Assembly: GCA_020634245.1 (NCBI GenBank) | Contig: JACKCC010000008.1 | Coordinates: 248,001-312,000, forward strand | DNA from: Ardenticatenaceae bacterium | Lineage (GTDB): Bacteria > Chloroflexota > Anaerolineae > Promineifilales > Promineifilaceae | Direction: 5' to 3' | Length of the DNA: 64,000 nt | In this document: positions 63,144-64,000 of the stretch, one piece after another | Numbering within the stretch: the stretch's first letter is position 1 | How the letters are laid out: each line of letters begins with the position of its first letter | Notes under the pieces: generated by a model | What the model saw: only the letters and a program-made list of their open reading frames with translations | Told to the model about the DNA's origin: nothing | The model's database searches: none | Program-made: the position numbers and the translations under genes

Positions 63144-64000
63144 TTACTCAGCTGCAATTGCCTCCGGGCGAGTCATCGCGCTCGTATCGGCACCTAGAGA
63201 ATTCAATGTGTCATACAACACCTGAATGATATAGAGACCGTTGTGAGCAAAGTTGCCCGGATCTTTCTGCACATATTGATAATTGTAAGTCGCACGCACC
63301 AAAGCCGGCGTCCACGTGGCATACCGTTCACCCGCACCATTGAAGAAATACGGGTAGCTGCTTCCATTATAGACAATGGGATCGACGCCATCGGTAGCTT
63401 CAGCATACGCTTGAATGGCTGCATACAACGCTTCGTTCATAGTTTCGATTTCGCCATATAGACCTTCAGTTACATCGCCATCACCATCGAAGTCAATTTC
63501 AGTGACGCGGATGCTATGCAGATCCTCGGCAGTATCGACACCATCATGGCAGTTGGAGCAAGATTCAACCTTGACTTCCAAAGCATGGGCACTGTGACAT
63601 TCAATACAGGTATCAAACGCTTCCACATGCGGATTGCGACCCAGATATTCCTGACCGGCAAATTCATAAATGCCTTTGACATCTGTGCCGAATAAGGTCG
63701 CGCCAGCAGCAAAGTAGTGAATATTGATAAAGCCCAGGCTGTCCGAGACTTCATTATCACCCAGAGCACCGATACGACGATCCACACTGGCCGCAGATTC
63801 ACGTCCTTGATGGCAGTTAATGCACAGGTTGCTGGCTTGCGCTTCCTCATCATCACCCAGGCTGACTGTCGCACCGCTGGGGAAGGTAACTTCCGGTGAC
63901 GCGTACAGGGCGAAGGTGGTGAGATCGCTGTGGCAGGTAGCGCAGTTCAAACCATTGGACGGTTCCTGGCTAATGGAGACGCCTTCGGTCAAGAAGAGCG
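63144..64000 (-). CDS. Multihaem c-type cytochrome, N-terminus beyond window
   Basis: At least 282 residues, truncated by the window end, so signal peptide and first haem sites may be missing. Four CxxCH sites are visible: CATCH, CINCH, CIECH and CSNCH. The C-terminal 130 residues have none and include EALYAAIQAYAEATDGVDPIVYNGSSYPYFFNG. Pattern fits a pentahaem or higher cytochrome of the doubled-CXXCH kind. It is convergent with the other two cytochrome genes and shares the bidirectional terminator. Confidence 0.85.
   Translation of the reverse strand, partial: LFLTEGVSISQEPSNGLNCATCHSDLTTFALYASPEVTFPSGATVSLGDDEEAQASNLCINCHQGRESAASVDRRIGALGDNEVSDSLGFINIHYFAAGATLFGTDVKGIYEFAGQEYLGRNPHVEAFDTCIECHSAHALEVKVESCSNCHDGVDTAEDLHSIRVTEIDFDGDGDVTEGLYGEIETMNEALYAAIQAYAEATDGVDPIVYNGSSYPYFFNGAGERYATWTPALVRATYNYQYVQKDPGNFAHNGLYIIQVLYDTLNSLGADTSAMTRPEAIAAE

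Overview
The window looks like a chromosomal segment of a Chloroflexota bacterium of the Anaerolineae/Ardenticatenia type. This is an inference from gene content: a DnaD-domain protein beside dnaB, a NurA nuclease paired with a HAS-barrel protein, a split purH function using an archaeal-type IMP cyclohydrolase, pyrrolysine-free MttB-family methyltransferases, a NapC-like cytochrome with a CX3CH first haem site, and lipoproteins with a lipobox followed by Pro/Thr or Glu/Ala linkers. No rRNA, tRNA or CRISPR array was seen. The most pervasive sequence-level feature is the palindrome ACGGCCGT, which I counted by hand about 73 times, in genes (all three frames) and between them.

Layout. 1-5 kb: replication genes (dnaD-like, dnaB), a bifunctional-nuclease-domain protein and a secreted peptidase-MA-like lipoprotein, all on the minus strand. 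5-11.5 kb: a zinc-ribbon membrane protein, monomeric isocitrate dehydrogenase, thiD, a GbsR-type regulator with its own promoter and palindromic operator, and an ITPase/XTPase. 11.5-13.5 kb: a two-gene restriction-modification unit of lower GC than its surroundings. 13.5-19.2 kb: NurA, a HAS-barrel protein, a LonB-like protease and a DmpA/P1-type aminopeptidase. 19.3-25.9 kb: a small IS66-like MITE and a five-gene oligopeptide-type ABC importer. 25.9-30 kb: BrnTA and HigBA toxin-antitoxin pairs, a DUF6602-like nuclease-fold protein and an S9 peptidase. 30-34.5 kb: two tandemly duplicated LVIVD-repeat lipoproteins.

34.5-52.5 kb is the metabolic centrepiece. Four MttB-family (COG5598) methyltransferases and one MtbC-type corrinoid protein lie with a creatininase-family amidohydrolase that carries a degenerate second copy of its own fold, an AstE/AspA-type zinc deacylase, an ABC-2 exporter and a PotDBCA-type importer. 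I infer a pathway that imports one or more quaternary or substituted amines, hydrolyses precursor or product, and demethylates them onto a shared corrinoid protein. The reactivator and the corrinoid:tetrahydrofolate methyltransferase are not in the window. 52.5-58 kb: asparaginase, a serine-biosynthesis-like pair (SerA plus a class V aminotransferase) and the last two purine steps encoded by separate genes (AICAR transformylase and a PurO-like cyclohydrolase). 58-59.4 kb: an intact ISAs1-family insertion sequence with a 10-bp target duplication. 59.5-64 kb: three multihaem c-type cytochromes, the last cut by the window edge.

Intergenic spaces are unusually rich in long perfect hairpins of several families: GTAGGGG...CCCCTAC palindromes that supply stop codons to neighbouring genes, G-rich GGGTGAA-type hairpins inside ABC operons, and one-off 11-15 bp stems. 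Functions are assigned from motifs and family knowledge by eye. Substrates of the transporters and methyltransferases are not determined.
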